A DNA stretch of 64,000 bases from Aquisalimonas sp. 2447 (GCF_012044895.1 NZ_CP050695.1:2448501-2512500), one strand, 5' to 3'. Shown: positions 1-9,299, counted from the stretch's first letter. Program-made: numbers and translations. Notes: generated by a model not told the origin, from the sequence alone.

Positions 1-960
1 GATCAGGGGCCGGCCGAAAAGGCAGAAGGTCACGAACATGGAGACCGGGTTGCCCGGCAGGCCAAGGAACGGTGTGGAGTTCACCTGGCCGAACGCAATC
101 GGCTTGCCCGGCTTGATGCTGATGCGCCAGAGATCCAGATGGCCGAGGCTATCCACGGCGTCTTTGACGAAATCCGCATCGCCGACGGACACACCACCAC
201 TGGTGACGATGAAATCCGCATCATCGGCAGCCTCCTCCAGCATGGTCCGCGTCGTGTCCGGATCATCGGGGACAATCGCGGGACCGCGGACGTCACAACC
301 CAGACCCTGCAGCAGCCCGAGCAGTGCATAGCCATTGGAGTTGAAAATCTGCCCCGGGGCGATGTCGGTGCCAGGGTCCACCAGCTCGTCGCCGGTGACG
401 AGGACGGCAACACGCAGCCGCGGCCGCACGGGAAGCGCTCCGTAACCGGCGGTGGCCGCCAGGGCCAGGTGCTGGGGCTGCAGGCGCGTGCCTCCGGCCA
501 GAATGGGGGCGCCGCCGGTCAGATCCTCACCGGCCATACGGATATGATCCCCTGCCGTCGGGCCCTCCGGAACGGTCACCTGCCCGGCCCCCTCCGCGCA
601 GCGCTCCTGCATGACCACGGTATCCGCACCATGGGGAATCGGCGCACCAGTGAAGATGCGCATGGCGGTGCCGGGGGGCAGTTCCACCGGTGGTTGTCCC
701 GCCGCGGCCACGCCGGACAGGGGCAGCTCGCCTCCCAGGGCCCGGGCGTCGGCGGCGCGGAGGGCATAGCCGTCCATGGCCGAGTTGTCATGAGGTGGTG
801 CGGTGACCCGCGAGACCAGATCACGCGCAAGCACCCGCCCGAGGGCATCGTTCAGCGGAACGGTCTCCGACGTCCCGGACGGCGCCACGGCTCCGAGCAT
901 CCGCTCCAGCGCCTCGGCCGGCGCCTGCATGGGCTGATTGGTACTGCAGCAATCGGTCAC
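1..960 (-). CDS. moeA: Molybdopterin molybdotransferase MoeA (3' end cut by window edge)
   Basis: MoeA inserts molybdate into adenylylated molybdopterin, the last step of making the cofactor used by NarG. The translated frame shows the family hallmarks in order: an N-terminal DNSAMDGYA, a TGAPIPHGADTVV segment, the VTGDEL and TSGGVSVGDADF stretches of the MPT-binding fold, and KPGKPIAFG followed by GLPGNPVS near the left edge. About 320 codons are visible and the C-terminal domain lies outside the window. I chose the GTG at 958-960 because it gives an MTDCCST-type N-terminus and an in-frame stop lies shortly upstream; an ATG at 930 is the alternative. It starts 19 bp after the small gene at 980-1411, so it probably ends the nar transcription unit and couples cofactor supply to nitrate reductase synthesis. 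Confidence 0.93.
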   Translation of the reverse strand, partial: MTDCCSTNQPMQAPAEALERMLGAVAPSGTSETVPLNDALGRVLARDLVSRVTAPPHDNSAMDGYALRAADARALGGELPLSGVAAAGQPPVELPPGTAMRIFTGAPIPHGADTVVMQERCAEGAGQVTVPEGPTAGDHIRMAGEDLTGGAPILAGGTRLQPQHLALAATAGYGALPVRPRLRVAVLVTGDELVDPGTDIAPGQIFNSNGYALLGLLQGLGCDVRGPAIVPDDPDTTRTMLEEAADDADFIVTSGGVSVGDADFVKDAVDSLGHLDLWRISIKPGKPIAFGQVNSTPFLGLPGNPVSMFVTFCLFGRPLI

Positions 961-979
961 GCGTGTTCTCGCCCCGGTA

Positions 980-1411
980 TCAGTTGGTCATGCGTGTCTG
1001 CAACTGCACCGGGCTGCCGGCACGGTCGAACACGGCGTAGCGGGACAGATCGGCGCCCATCTCCACTGCCTCGGCCATCTGCTTGAGGTAGGGCTCGGCC
1101 TCCTCTTCGGTGGGCAAGCGCCCACCGGAGGCGGAGAGACTGGACACCATGATCAGATCCCAGCTGAGGCCGGACTGGTCCGCTTCTTCCACCAGCGCGT
1201 CCAGGCGTAGTTCCTCGTTGAGTTCCCGGTCGGTGGCCATGACCGGGCGCAGCAGCCCACCCCCTTCAATGGCCTCGCCGTTGTTGTGGTGCGTGGCCTC
1301 GTCTTCGGGCTCGGCCTTGAGCAACACCAGCAACAGGCGTTGGGGCTCGGCCTGCTGTAGTCCTACTTCCAGTAGGTCACTGAAGCTCTGAATGCGGATA
1401 TTACTGTTCAT
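980..1411 (-). CDS. Conserved hypothetical protein of the nar cluster
   Basis: A 143-residue soluble acidic protein with no signal peptide, membrane segment or cysteine motif. It opens with a short amphipathic stretch (IQSFSDLLEVGLQQAEPQRLLLVLL) and contains SGLSWDLIMVSSLS and a C-terminal FDRAGSPVQLQ. It resembles a small family found near nar and denitrification genes that databases often label, without biochemical support, as a ribonucleotide reductase subunit; that label should not be trusted at this size. The ATG at 1411 has a weak AAGG ribosome site. Gaps of only 9 bp to the parvulin gene upstream and 19 bp to moeA downstream suggest co-transcription and a role in nitrate reductase maturation or cofactor delivery, which is inference. 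Confidence 0.7.
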   Translation of the reverse strand: MNSNIRIQSFSDLLEVGLQQAEPQRLLLVLLKAEPEDEATHHNNGEAIEGGGLLRPVMATDRELNEELRLDALVEEADQSGLSWDLIMVSSLSASGGRLPTEEEAEPYLKQMAEAVEMGADLSRYAVFDRAGSPVQLQTRMTN

Positions 1412-1420
1412 TGATCTGCC

Positions 1421-2194
1421 TTACTGGATCAGAAGGGATTCGGCCTGGTCCAGGTCGATGCCGCGGATCTCGGCCTCGCCCGCCAGGAGCTTGATGTATT
1501 GACTGATGGCCCGCTGCCGCGAGACGACCTCCAGATACTCCTTGATACGCGCTTCCACCGCCTCGAACGGGAGCTGCTCACCGGAGACGTGCTGCAGCAC
1601 GTCCACCACGTGAAAGCCGTAGCGCGTCTTGATGGGCTGCTCGGCCAGGCCCACCGGCAGGCGCAGCACCGCGTCCTCGAACTCGGGCACGGTCTCGCCG
1701 TTGCTGACCTGACCCAGCCACCCGCCCTGCTCCGCCGACGGGCAGCGCGAGTACTGCTTCGCCCGCTCGGCGAAGACGCCGGGGTTGTGCTGCAACTCCT
1801 CGATGAGCTGCTCGGCGGTGGTACGCGCCTGCTCGCGCTCCTTGAGATCCTCCGGATGGCCGGCGATGAGGATGTGACGCACCTCGGCCAGATCCGGCGA
1901 GCGGAAGCGCGACGGGTTCTGCTCATACCAGCGACGGCAGGTTTCGGTGTCCGCTTCAGGGATGTGGACTTCCTCGGCGATGAGTTCGTCGATCACCGGA
2001 TCCAGCGCATCGTCCTCGTCGGGAACCTCCATGCGCAGCTGCTCGGCGCGTTGCTTGAGGAGCTCGCGGACCGTCAGTGCCACCGCTGCACGGCGCTGTG
2101 CGTAGCGCGGATCGGCACCGGACTCCTGGTGATACGCGGACTCGATGTTGATGGCCCGGCTCGAGATTTCGATGCCGTTGACGTGGATGGACAT
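1421..2194 (-). CDS. Parvulin-type (PpiC/NifM-like) peptidyl-prolyl cis-trans isomerase
   Basis: A 257-residue protein with an N-terminal helical domain (residues 1-95) and a C-terminal rotamase domain (about 100-205). The domain is recognised by EVRHILIAG, the conserved CPSAEQGGWLGQVSNGETVPEFEDAVLRL region and RYGFHVVDVL. No signal peptide is visible, so it acts in the cytoplasm, unlike SurA or PpiD. The same type of gene sits after narI in Pseudomonas nar operons, where a folding or assembly role for NarGHI is assumed. It is separated from narI by 254 bp containing two palindromic repeats but keeps the same strand. Start ATG at 2194 follows a GGAGGACCCC stretch. Confidence 0.88.
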   Translation of the reverse strand: MSIHVNGIEISSRAINIESAYHQESGADPRYAQRRAAVALTVRELLKQRAEQLRMEVPDEDDALDPVIDELIAEEVHIPEADTETCRRWYEQNPSRFRSPDLAEVRHILIAGHPEDLKEREQARTTAEQLIEELQHNPGVFAERAKQYSRCPSAEQGGWLGQVSNGETVPEFEDAVLRLPVGLAEQPIKTRYGFHVVDVLQHVSGEQLPFEAVEARIKEYLEVVSRQRAISQYIKLLAGEAEIRGIDLDQAESLLIQ

Positions 2195-2308
2195 GGGGTC
2201 CTCCGGTTGTGTCTGGTGGGTGCATCAAGGGATGCACCCGACGATTCGGTGGTCGCGGCGTGCGCCGCTCCTGCGGGCCCTGCCTGTGGCCGTGGGCGTT
2301 GTAGGCGC

Positions 2309-2372
2309 CGTAGGGTGGACCTTCAGGTCCACCTTTCGAGGCCTGATGGTGGACCTGAAGGTCCACCCTACG
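2309..2372. repeat. Bipartite palindromic repeat, copy 1 (short form)
   Basis: The left arm CGTAGGG plus the palindrome GGTGGACCTTCAGGTCCACC faces an inverted right arm ending CCCTACG, with a short 15-base centre. Total about 64 bp, shorter than the other copies. It lies between narI and ppiC. A separate small hairpin at 2218-2239 (GGGTGCATC, loop AAGG, GATGCACCC) uses the same TGCATC arm seen in the repeat cluster near 35.5 kb. Confidence 0.85.
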
Positions 2373-2393
2373 GTTCTTTCGGTCCGAAGCCCC

Positions 2394-2435
2394 TTGTGGG
2401 AGCGACGTTCGTCGCGACTGACGTCGCTCCCACAA
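2394..2435. repeat. REP-like palindrome
   Basis: TTGTGGGAGCGACGT at 2394-2408 is repeated inverted as ACGTCGCTCCCACAA at 2421-2435, a 15-bp perfect stem with a 12-base loop. The GTGGGAGCGAC and GTCGCGACT words resemble REP sequences of pseudomonads. A half-copy with the same words is at 59953-59975. Lying just after the narI stop, it could stabilise the upstream narGHJI message. Confidence 0.7.
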
Positions 2436-2448
2436 TTGGAGACCAGGC

Positions 2449-3138
2449 TTACACCGCCCGCATGCGGACCACCTGCCAGGCGCGCCAGATGTAGCCGTAG
2501 GGGACGCTCCAGATGTGGACCAGCCGCGTGAACGGGAAGACCAGGAACATGAGCATGCCCAGGAACATGTGCATCTTGTAGATCCAGTGCACGTCGTAGA
2601 TGGTCGCCGCGGCGCCGGTCTGGAACGTCACCAGGGCCTGTGCCCACGCCTGGATCTGGCTCAGGATGGCCCCGTCGAGATGGCCGGTGGATACCGTGAT
2701 GGTCAGCAACCCGGTAACCAGCTGCGCGGCGAGCAGGACCAGGATGAAGGTGTCCATCGGGTAGCTGGTCTTGCGCACGTAGGGGTCGGTCAGGCGGCGG
2801 TGCAACAGGATCACCACGCCCACCAGGGTGATCATGCCGAAGATCCCGCCGGAGACGATGGCCAGGAGCTGCTTGCCGCCGGTGGTCAGGCCCACGGCGT
2901 TATAGACCGGCTCCGGTGTCAGCAGCCCGATGAGGTGGCCGAAGAAGAGGAAGATGATCCCGATATGGAAGAGATTGATGCCCCAGCGGAAACTCCGCCC
3001 CCCGGAGGTGAACTGGGTGGTGTTGCTCTTCCAGGTGTACTGGCTCTTCTCGAAGCGGATGAGGCTGCCCACCAGGAACACCGCGCCGGCGATGTAGGGG
3101 AACACCGCGAATGCCAGATCATGAAAGTATGTGTACAT
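2449..3138 (-). CDS. narI: Respiratory nitrate reductase gamma subunit (cytochrome b)
   Basis: Membrane anchor that oxidises quinol and passes electrons to NarH. The 229 residues match the usual length and form five membrane segments. The four haem b ligands fall where expected: H58 and H68 in the second segment (NLFHIGIIFLFFGH) and H190 and H208 in the last (YKMHMFLG and RLVHIWS). It starts 30 bp after the narJ stop and closes the narGHJI block. Confidence 0.97.
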   Translation of the reverse strand: MYTYFHDLAFAVFPYIAGAVFLVGSLIRFEKSQYTWKSNTTQFTSGGRSFRWGINLFHIGIIFLFFGHLIGLLTPEPVYNAVGLTTGGKQLLAIVSGGIFGMITLVGVVILLHRRLTDPYVRKTSYPMDTFILVLLAAQLVTGLLTITVSTGHLDGAILSQIQAWAQALVTFQTGAAATIYDVHWIYKMHMFLGMLMFLVFPFTRLVHIWSVPYGYIWRAWQVVRMRAV

Positions 3139-3168
3139 GCTGATTCTCCTTGACGCCCGCGGTAGCCG

Positions 3169-3864
3169 CTAGGCGCTGTTGCGCTTGAGTGCCGACCAGT
3201 CCACCGGGACGGCCTGGCCCTGGTTCGTCGTGGCGCCGCCGCAGCCCCCGGAGGTGGGCCCGAAGGTCACGGGCTCTTCGGCCCAGACCTCGTCGAGCTT
3301 CTCCGGCGTGTCGTCCCGCTCCTCGTCACGAAGCTGGCGCTGGAGCTGCTCGTCCGCCGTCTCCAGGCCACCCAGCTCGATGAGCCCCTTGAACAGCCAC
3401 TGGTACTCGCTGTCGCGCTCCGCCAGGCGCCCGTGCAGCAGCTGCAGCAGGTGCCACACCTCCTCCAGCCAGGCCTTGGCGTTCTCCTCCGGCAACCGGG
3501 AGCAGAACTCCAGGAACAGCGGCACGTAGTCCGGTAGCTCGTTGGCGCTGACTTCCAGCCCTTCCTCGCGATAGACGTTCTGCAGATCCACCATGGCCTG
3601 CCCGCGGTCGCGGGACTCCCCGTGCACGTGCTCGAAAAGGTGCAGGGAGAGCGAGCGACTACGGTCGAACAGGCCGACGTACTCGGCCTGGACGTCCATG
3701 AGGTCGGCCTCCTGGCGACGCCGCACCAGCTCAACGAGCTGGCGCCGCGTGCCGGATTCCAGGCGGTGCTCCCCGCCGATCACGTCGATGAGCTCGCCGC
3801 CGTACGTCTGCACCATCTCGTCCGGGTAGTCGAGCAACAGAGCAATGACTTTGAGCACCTTCAT
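3169..3864 (-). CDS. narJ: Nitrate reductase assembly chaperone NarJ
   Basis: Dedicated all-helical chaperone of the NarJ/TorD family that holds NarG until its cofactors are inserted; not part of the final enzyme. The 231-residue protein starts MKVLKVIALLLDYPDEMVQ, typical of the family, and carries the DYVPLFLEF segment (residues 113-121). The start overlaps the narH stop by four bases (ATGA), pointing to translational coupling. The C-terminal 30 residues are poorly conserved and glycine-rich. Confidence 0.95.
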   Translation of the reverse strand: MKVLKVIALLLDYPDEMVQTYGGELIDVIGGEHRLESGTRRQLVELVRRRQEADLMDVQAEYVGLFDRSRSLSLHLFEHVHGESRDRGQAMVDLQNVYREEGLEVSANELPDYVPLFLEFCSRLPEENAKAWLEEVWHLLQLLHGRLAERDSEYQWLFKGLIELGGLETADEQLQRQLRDEERDDTPEKLDEVWAEEPVTFGPTSGGCGGATTNQGQAVPVDWSALKRNSA

Positions 3865-5453
3865 GACGATCCCTCCTCGGTCACCTTCGGCTTCCTGGAT
3901 GCGCCGGACTGGTAGACCTGGATGTCGGGGAAGCCGTACTCCCGCCGCGAGGCACGCCGCCCGCCAAAGATGTCCACCTGGGTGCGACCCGTGCTGGCAG
4001 TGTTGCAGCCGTCACCAAAGCTGAAGCCGCAGCCGGAGCGTTCGCCGTAGGGATCCTGGTGGGAGAGCTCCTTGCTGTTGGTGGGAATGTCGAAGCGATC
4101 CTCGTAGTTGGCGATGGCCATGATCTGGTACATGTCCTCCACCATGTCTTCCGACAGCCCAACCTGCTCCAGCACGCTGTAATCCGGATCACCGTCCACG
4201 GTCTGACTGCGCTTGAACTTGCGCATTGCAAGCATCCGCTCCAAGGCCTTGATCACCGGCCGCTCGTCACCGGCAGTGAGCATGTTGGCCAGGTACTTCA
4301 CCGGGATGCGCAGTGAGCCCACGTCCGGAATCAGCCCTTCGTTGTCGATGTTGCCGGCGTCCGCCGCCGACTGGATCGGCGACAGGGGCGGCACGTACCA
4401 CACCATGGGCAGCGTCCGGTACTCGGGGTGCAGCGGGAAGGCGACCTTCCAGTCCATGGCCATCTTGTAGACCGGTGACCGCTGGGCGGCCTCAAGCCAC
4501 TGCTCCGGGATGCCTTCCTTCTTCGCCGCTTCGATGACCTCCGGGTCATGCGGGTCCAGGAACACGCGCATCTGCTGTTCGTAGAGATCCTGCTCGGACG
4601 GCGCCGAGGCGGCCTCCTGGATGCGATCGGCGTCGTAGAGGATCACCCCCAGGTAGCGGATGCGCCCCACGCAGGTCTCCGAGCAGACCGTGGGCTCGCC
4701 CACTTCGATGCGCGGGAAGCAGAAGGTGCACTTCTCGGACTTGCCGCTCTGCCAGTTGTAGTAGATCTTCTTGTACGGGCACCCGGAGATGCACATGCGC
4801 CAGCCGCGGCACTTGTCCTGGTCGATCAGGACGATGCCGTCCTCCTCACGCTTGTAGATCGCGCCGGAGGGGCACGAGGCAACGCACGTGGGGTTCAGGC
4901 AGTGCTCGCACAGCCGGGGCAGATACATCATGAAGGTGTTTTCGAACTGCCCGTAGATCTCCTTCTGGATGTTCTGGAAGTTGTAGTCCTGGGAGCGCTT
5001 CTCGAACTCCCCACCCAGGATTTCCTCCCAGTTCGGGCCCCACTCGATCTTGTCCATGGGCTGCCCGGTGAGCGCCGAGAACGGCTTGGCCACCGGCTGG
5101 TGCTTGGAGTCAGGGGCATTGTGGAGCCGCTGGTAGTCGAAGTTGAAGGGCTCGTAGAAATCCTGGATGGATGGCAGATCCGGGTTGTAGAAGATGTTGG
5201 CGAGGATGCGCCACTTCGACCCGGCCCTGGGCTGCAGATCACCGTTCCTGACCGTCCAGCCGCCGTTCCAGCGGTCCTGGTTCTCCCAGTCCTTCGGGTA
5301 ACCGACGCCGGGTTTGGTCTCCACGTTGTTGAACCAGGCGTACTCCATGCCCTCCCGCGAGGTCCAGACGTTCTTGCAGGTCACCGAGCAGGTGTGACAC
5401 CCGATGCACTTGTCCAGGTTCAGGACCTTTCCGATCTGTGCGCGAACCTTCAT
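3861..5453 (-). CDS. narH: Respiratory nitrate reductase beta subunit (iron-sulfur protein)
   Basis: Electron-transfer subunit carrying three 4Fe-4S clusters and one 3Fe-4S cluster. Cysteine groups are complete: C16/C19/C22/C26, C182 to C194, C215 to C225 and C242 to C261. In the third group a tryptophan (W218, CRGWRMC) replaces a cysteine, the signature of the 3Fe-4S cluster in NarH. At 530 residues it is full length. It overlaps narG and narJ by four bases on either side. No Tat signal is present, as expected for a cytoplasm-facing subunit. Confidence 0.97.
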   Translation of the reverse strand: MKVRAQIGKVLNLDKCIGCHTCSVTCKNVWTSREGMEYAWFNNVETKPGVGYPKDWENQDRWNGGWTVRNGDLQPRAGSKWRILANIFYNPDLPSIQDFYEPFNFDYQRLHNAPDSKHQPVAKPFSALTGQPMDKIEWGPNWEEILGGEFEKRSQDYNFQNIQKEIYGQFENTFMMYLPRLCEHCLNPTCVASCPSGAIYKREEDGIVLIDQDKCRGWRMCISGCPYKKIYYNWQSGKSEKCTFCFPRIEVGEPTVCSETCVGRIRYLGVILYDADRIQEAASAPSEQDLYEQQMRVFLDPHDPEVIEAAKKEGIPEQWLEAAQRSPVYKMAMDWKVAFPLHPEYRTLPMVWYVPPLSPIQSAADAGNIDNEGLIPDVGSLRIPVKYLANMLTAGDERPVIKALERMLAMRKFKRSQTVDGDPDYSVLEQVGLSEDMVEDMYQIMAIANYEDRFDIPTNSKELSHQDPYGERSGCGFSFGDGCNTASTGRTQVDIFGGRRASRREYGFPDIQVYQSGASRKPKVTEEGSS

Positions 5454-8400
5454 GCCTGTTCCTCCGCCTCGTAAATGCTTTCGTCGTCACCCTCGAGCCA
5501 GTCCACCTGATCCATCTTGCGCACCACCACGAACTCGTCGCGGTTGGAGCCGACGGTGCCGTAGTAGTTGAAGCCGTAGCTCTGCTGGGCATAGCCGCCG
5601 ATCATGTGGGTGGGTTTGAGCACGGTCCGGGTGACGGAGTTGTGGATGCCGCCCCGCTCGCCGGAGATCTCCGATCCGGGGGTGTTCACCAGCTTCTCCT
5701 GGGCGTGGTACATCATCACCATGCCTTCGGGGACACGCTGGCTGACCACGGAGCGGGCCACGAGAGCGCCATTGGAGTTGAAGCACTCGATCCAGTCGTT
5801 GTCGACAATGCCCACCTTCTGCGCGTCGATCTCGCTCATCCAGACACACGGCCCGCCGCGGGAGAGCGTGAGCATGATCAGGTTCTCGCTGTAGGTGCTG
5901 TGGATGCCCCACTTCTGGTGCGGGGTGATCCAGTTCAGCGCGATCTCCTCATTGCCGTTGCCGCGCACCCCTTGAATGGTCTGGGTGGTGCGCATGTTCA
6001 CCGGCGGCCGGTAGGCCACGAAGCCTTCACCGAACGCCCGCATCCAGGGATGATCCTGGTAGAGCTGCTGCCGCCCCGTGAGCGTGCGCCATGGAATGAG
6101 CTCGTGGACGTTGGTATAGCCGGCGTTGTAGGAGACGTGCTCCGACTCCAGGCCCGACCAGGTGGGTGAGGAAATGATCTTGCGCGGCTGCGCCACCAGG
6201 TCGCGGAAGCGGATCTTCTCCTCTTCCTTGTTCAGGGCCAGATGCGTGTGATCACGGCCCGTCTGCTTGGACAGGGCGCTCCACGCCTTCACCGCCACCT
6301 CGCCGTTGGTCTCGGGTGCAAGGCTGAGAATGACCTCAGCGGCGTCGATGGCCGACTCGATCTTCGGCATGCCCTTGTTCACGGCGTCGTCGCGGTGGAC
6401 ACCGTTGAGCTTGCCGAGGAAGTCAACCTCGTGCTCGGTGTTCCAGGCAATGCCCTTGCCGCCATTGCCCACGTCCTTCATCAGCGGCCCCAGGGCCGTG
6501 AAGCGGGCGTAGACGTTGGGATAGTCGCGCTCCACCGGCACGAGCTGCGGCATGGTCTTGCCGGGCACCGGCTCGCACTCGCCCTTCTTCCAGTCCTTGA
6601 CCTCGAAGGCCTGCCCGAGCTCCGCCGGGCTGTCATGGAGCAGCGGCAGCGTGACGATATCCGTCTCCTTGCCCAGGTGGCCCTGGCACACACGGGAGAA
6701 CGTCTTCGCCAGTCCCTTGTAGATGTCCCAGTCGGAACGGGACTCCCAGCAGGGGTTCACCGCCTCTGACAACGGATGGATGAACGGGTGCATGTCCGAG
6801 GTGTTGAGATCGTTCTTCTCGTACCAGGTGGCCGTGGGCAGCACGATGTCGGAGTACAGACACGTGGTGGACATACGGAAGTCCAGCGTGGTGAGCAGGT
6901 CCAGCTTGCCTTGGGGCTCCTCGTCCCGCCACACCACTTCTTCCGGCTTCACGGCGCCTTCTTCGCCCAGGTCCTTGCCCTGCACGCCGTGGTTGGTGCC
7001 CAGCAGGTGCTTGAGGAAGTACTCGTGGCCCTTGCCGCTGGCGCCCAGCAGGTTGGAGCGCCACACGAACAGGTTGCGCGGGTGGTTCACCGGGTTGTCC
7101 GGGTCCTCGCAGGCCATGGCAAGCTTGCCGCTCTTGAGCTGCTCGACCACGTAGTCCTTCGGATCCTTGCCGGCGGCGGCGGCGTCCTTCGCCACCTGCA
7201 ACGGGTTGGCGGCGAGCTGCGGTGCCGACGGCAGCCAGCCCATGCGCTCGGAGCGGACGTTGAAGTCGATCAGGCTGCCGTGGAAGTCCTCCTTGTTGGC
7301 CAGCGGCGAGAGCATGTCCGCCACCTGCAGCTTCTCGTAGCGCCACTGATCGGTGTGGGCGTAGAAGAACGAGGTGGAGTTCATGTGCCGCGGCGGCCGC
7401 GCCCAGTCCAGGGCGAAGGCCAGCGGCTGCCAGCCGGTCTGCGGGCGCAGCTTCTCCTGCCCCACATAGTGCGCCCAGCCGCCGCCGCTCTGGCCGACAC
7501 AGCCGCAGAACACCAGCATGTTGATGATGGCGCGGTAGTTCATGTCCATGTGGTACCAGTGGTTGAGACCGGCACCGAGGATGACCATGGACCGCCCCTG
7601 GGTCTTGTCGGCGTTCTGGGCGAAGCGCCGCGCGACCTTGATGACCTTGTCCGGCGACACGCCCGTGATCTGCTCCTGCCACTTGGGCGTGTAGGGCATG
7701 TTGTCATCGTAGCTCTTGGGCGTGTTCGGGCAGTCCAGGCCGCGATCCACGCCGTAGTGCGCGGTAATCAGATCGAACACCGAGGCCACCAGGGCCTCTT
7801 CGCCGTCGGCGAGCGTGATTCTGCGCACCGGCACCTTGCGGTAGATGACGTCTTCCTGGGGGTTCGGGGTAAACCGGCCCAGTTCGTGCTCCAGGCCGCC
7901 GAAGTAAGGAAAACCCACTTCGGCCACGTCGTCACTGACACCCGCGTGGGTCAGGCGCAGCTTGGTGTCCTTGCCATCGGCCCGCTTCTCTTCCAGGTTC
8001 CACTGGCCGTCCTCGCCCCAGCGGAAGCCGATGGAGCCCTGAGGCACCACGGCGGTGTCGCTGTTCTCGTCCCAGGCGACGGTCTTCCACTCGGGGTTGT
8101 TCTTCTGGTCCAGCGCCTTGTCAAAGTCCGAGGCGCGCAGCAGGCGACCGGCCTGGTAGCCCTTGTCAGTCTTGTCCAGGCGCACCAGGCAGGGGAAGTC
8201 GGTGTACTTGCGCGCGTACTCCTGGAAGTACGGACTGGGGTTGTCAACGTGAAACTCCTTGAGCATCACGTGGCCGAGGGCCATGCCCAGCGCCGAGTCG
8301 GTACCCTGCTTCGGGTTCAGCCACATATCGGCGAACTTGGAGGCCTCGGAGTAGTCCGGGCACACGGTGACGATCTCCGTGCCCTTGTAGCGCACTTCGG

Positions 8401-9205
8401 TCATGAAGTGGGCGTCCGGGGTGCGCGTCTGCGGCACGTTGGAGCCCCACATCATGATGAAGCCGGAGTTGTACCAGTCGGCGGATTCCGGCACGTCGGT
8501 CTGCTCGCCCCAGGTCTGCGGGGAACTGGGAGGCAGGTCGCAGTACCAGTCGTAGAAGCTCATGCACACGCCACCCAGCAGGGACATGTACCGCGAGCCG
8601 GCGGCGTAGCTGACCATCGACATTGCCGGGATGGGCGAGAAGCCGATCACCCGGTCCGGGCCGTACTGCTTGATGGTGTAGGCGTTGGCCGAGGCGACCA
8701 GCTCATTCACCTCGTCCCAGGTGCTGCGCACCAGCCCGCCCTTGCCGCGGCGGGACTTGTACTGCTTCGCCTTCTCCGGGTCCTCGACGATGGAGGCCCA
8801 GGCATCCACCGGATCCTTGTGCACCTTGCGCGCCTCGCGCCAAAGCCGCAGCAGGTGACCACGCGCCATCGGGTGCTTGAGGCGGTTGGCGCTGTAGATG
8901 TACCAGGAGTAGCTGGCGCCCCGCGCGCAGCCGCGAGGCTCATGGTTGGGCATGTCGGGCCGCGTACGAGGGTAGTCAGTCTGCTGGGTCTCCCAGGTAA
9001 CCAGGCCGTTCTTGACGTAGATCTTCCAACTGCAAGCGCCGGTGCAGTTCACCCCGTGGGTGGAGCGCACGATCTTGTCGTGCTGCCAGCGGCTGCGATA
9101 GGCATCTTCCCAGCGTCGGGGGTCATCGGTGACAACACCGTGGCCGTCGGCGAACTCCTCTTTGGTGCGCTGGAAGAACGTCAGTCTGTCCAGAAAGAAA
9201 CTCAT
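5450..9205 (-). CDS. narG: Respiratory nitrate reductase alpha subunit (molybdenum bis-MGD)
   Basis: Catalytic subunit reducing nitrate to nitrite on the cytoplasmic face. The 1251-residue protein has the N-terminal FS0 cluster ligands H50, C54, C58 and C93, the histidine being diagnostic of NarG. D223 in the DWYCDLPP segment matches the aspartate that ligates molybdenum. SNVPQTRTPDAHF and other MGD-binding stretches follow. It is the first gene of narGHJI and has its own upstream region with an FNR/Anr box at 9286-9299, so it can be transcribed independently of the narK genes. Start ATG at 9205. Confidence 0.98.
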   Translation of the reverse strand: MSFFLDRLTFFQRTKEEFADGHGVVTDDPRRWEDAYRSRWQHDKIVRSTHGVNCTGACSWKIYVKNGLVTWETQQTDYPRTRPDMPNHEPRGCARGASYSWYIYSANRLKHPMARGHLLRLWREARKVHKDPVDAWASIVEDPEKAKQYKSRRGKGGLVRSTWDEVNELVASANAYTIKQYGPDRVIGFSPIPAMSMVSYAAGSRYMSLLGGVCMSFYDWYCDLPPSSPQTWGEQTDVPESADWYNSGFIMMWGSNVPQTRTPDAHFMTEVRYKGTEIVTVCPDYSEASKFADMWLNPKQGTDSALGMALGHVMLKEFHVDNPSPYFQEYARKYTDFPCLVRLDKTDKGYQAGRLLRASDFDKALDQKNNPEWKTVAWDENSDTAVVPQGSIGFRWGEDGQWNLEEKRADGKDTKLRLTHAGVSDDVAEVGFPYFGGLEHELGRFTPNPQEDVIYRKVPVRRITLADGEEALVASVFDLITAHYGVDRGLDCPNTPKSYDDNMPYTPKWQEQITGVSPDKVIKVARRFAQNADKTQGRSMVILGAGLNHWYHMDMNYRAIINMLVFCGCVGQSGGGWAHYVGQEKLRPQTGWQPLAFALDWARPPRHMNSTSFFYAHTDQWRYEKLQVADMLSPLANKEDFHGSLIDFNVRSERMGWLPSAPQLAANPLQVAKDAAAAGKDPKDYVVEQLKSGKLAMACEDPDNPVNHPRNLFVWRSNLLGASGKGHEYFLKHLLGTNHGVQGKDLGEEGAVKPEEVVWRDEEPQGKLDLLTTLDFRMSTTCLYSDIVLPTATWYEKNDLNTSDMHPFIHPLSEAVNPCWESRSDWDIYKGLAKTFSRVCQGHLGKETDIVTLPLLHDSPAELGQAFEVKDWKKGECEPVPGKTMPQLVPVERDYPNVYARFTALGPLMKDVGNGGKGIAWNTEHEVDFLGKLNGVHRDDAVNKGMPKIESAIDAAEVILSLAPETNGEVAVKAWSALSKQTGRDHTHLALNKEEEKIRFRDLVAQPRKIISSPTWSGLESEHVSYNAGYTNVHELIPWRTLTGRQQLYQDHPWMRAFGEGFVAYRPPVNMRTTQTIQGVRGNGNEEIALNWITPHQKWGIHSTYSENLIMLTLSRGGPCVWMSEIDAQKVGIVDNDWIECFNSNGALVARSVVSQRVPEGMVMMYHAQEKLVNTPGSEISGERGGIHNSVTRTVLKPTHMIGGYAQQSYGFNYYGTVGSNRDEFVVVRKMDQVDWLEGDDESIYEAEEQA

Positions 9206-9285
9206 AGCAATCTCCTGTCTATTAACAACCCGACCCGAGAGCCGATTTTCAGACTAAAAGCTACGCGTGCGCCCGGCTGCAAACG

Positions 9286-9299
9286 TTGACTCAAATCAA
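9286..9299 (-). promoter_or_regulatory. FNR/Anr box upstream of narG
   Basis: TTGAC-TCAA-ATCAA, one base off the TTGAT-N4-ATCAA consensus, centred about 87 bp upstream of the narG start. A class II position (-41.5) would place the transcription start near 9251 and leave a TTTAGT-like -10 around 9255-9260. A possible single NarL heptamer (AGTGGTA) is at 9378-9384, further upstream. Confidence 0.7.

Noticed and set aside
980-1411. Annotation as ribonucleotide reductase alpha subunit
   Set aside because: At 143 residues with none of the catalytic cysteines or fold of the enzyme, the label carried by similar database entries is not supported.
6776-9289. Very long open frame (over 800 codons) on the plus strand opposite narG
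   Set aside because: It is the GC-rich shadow of narG; the composition is low-complexity for a protein (H, V, G, R-rich) and has no domain, while narG is unambiguous.
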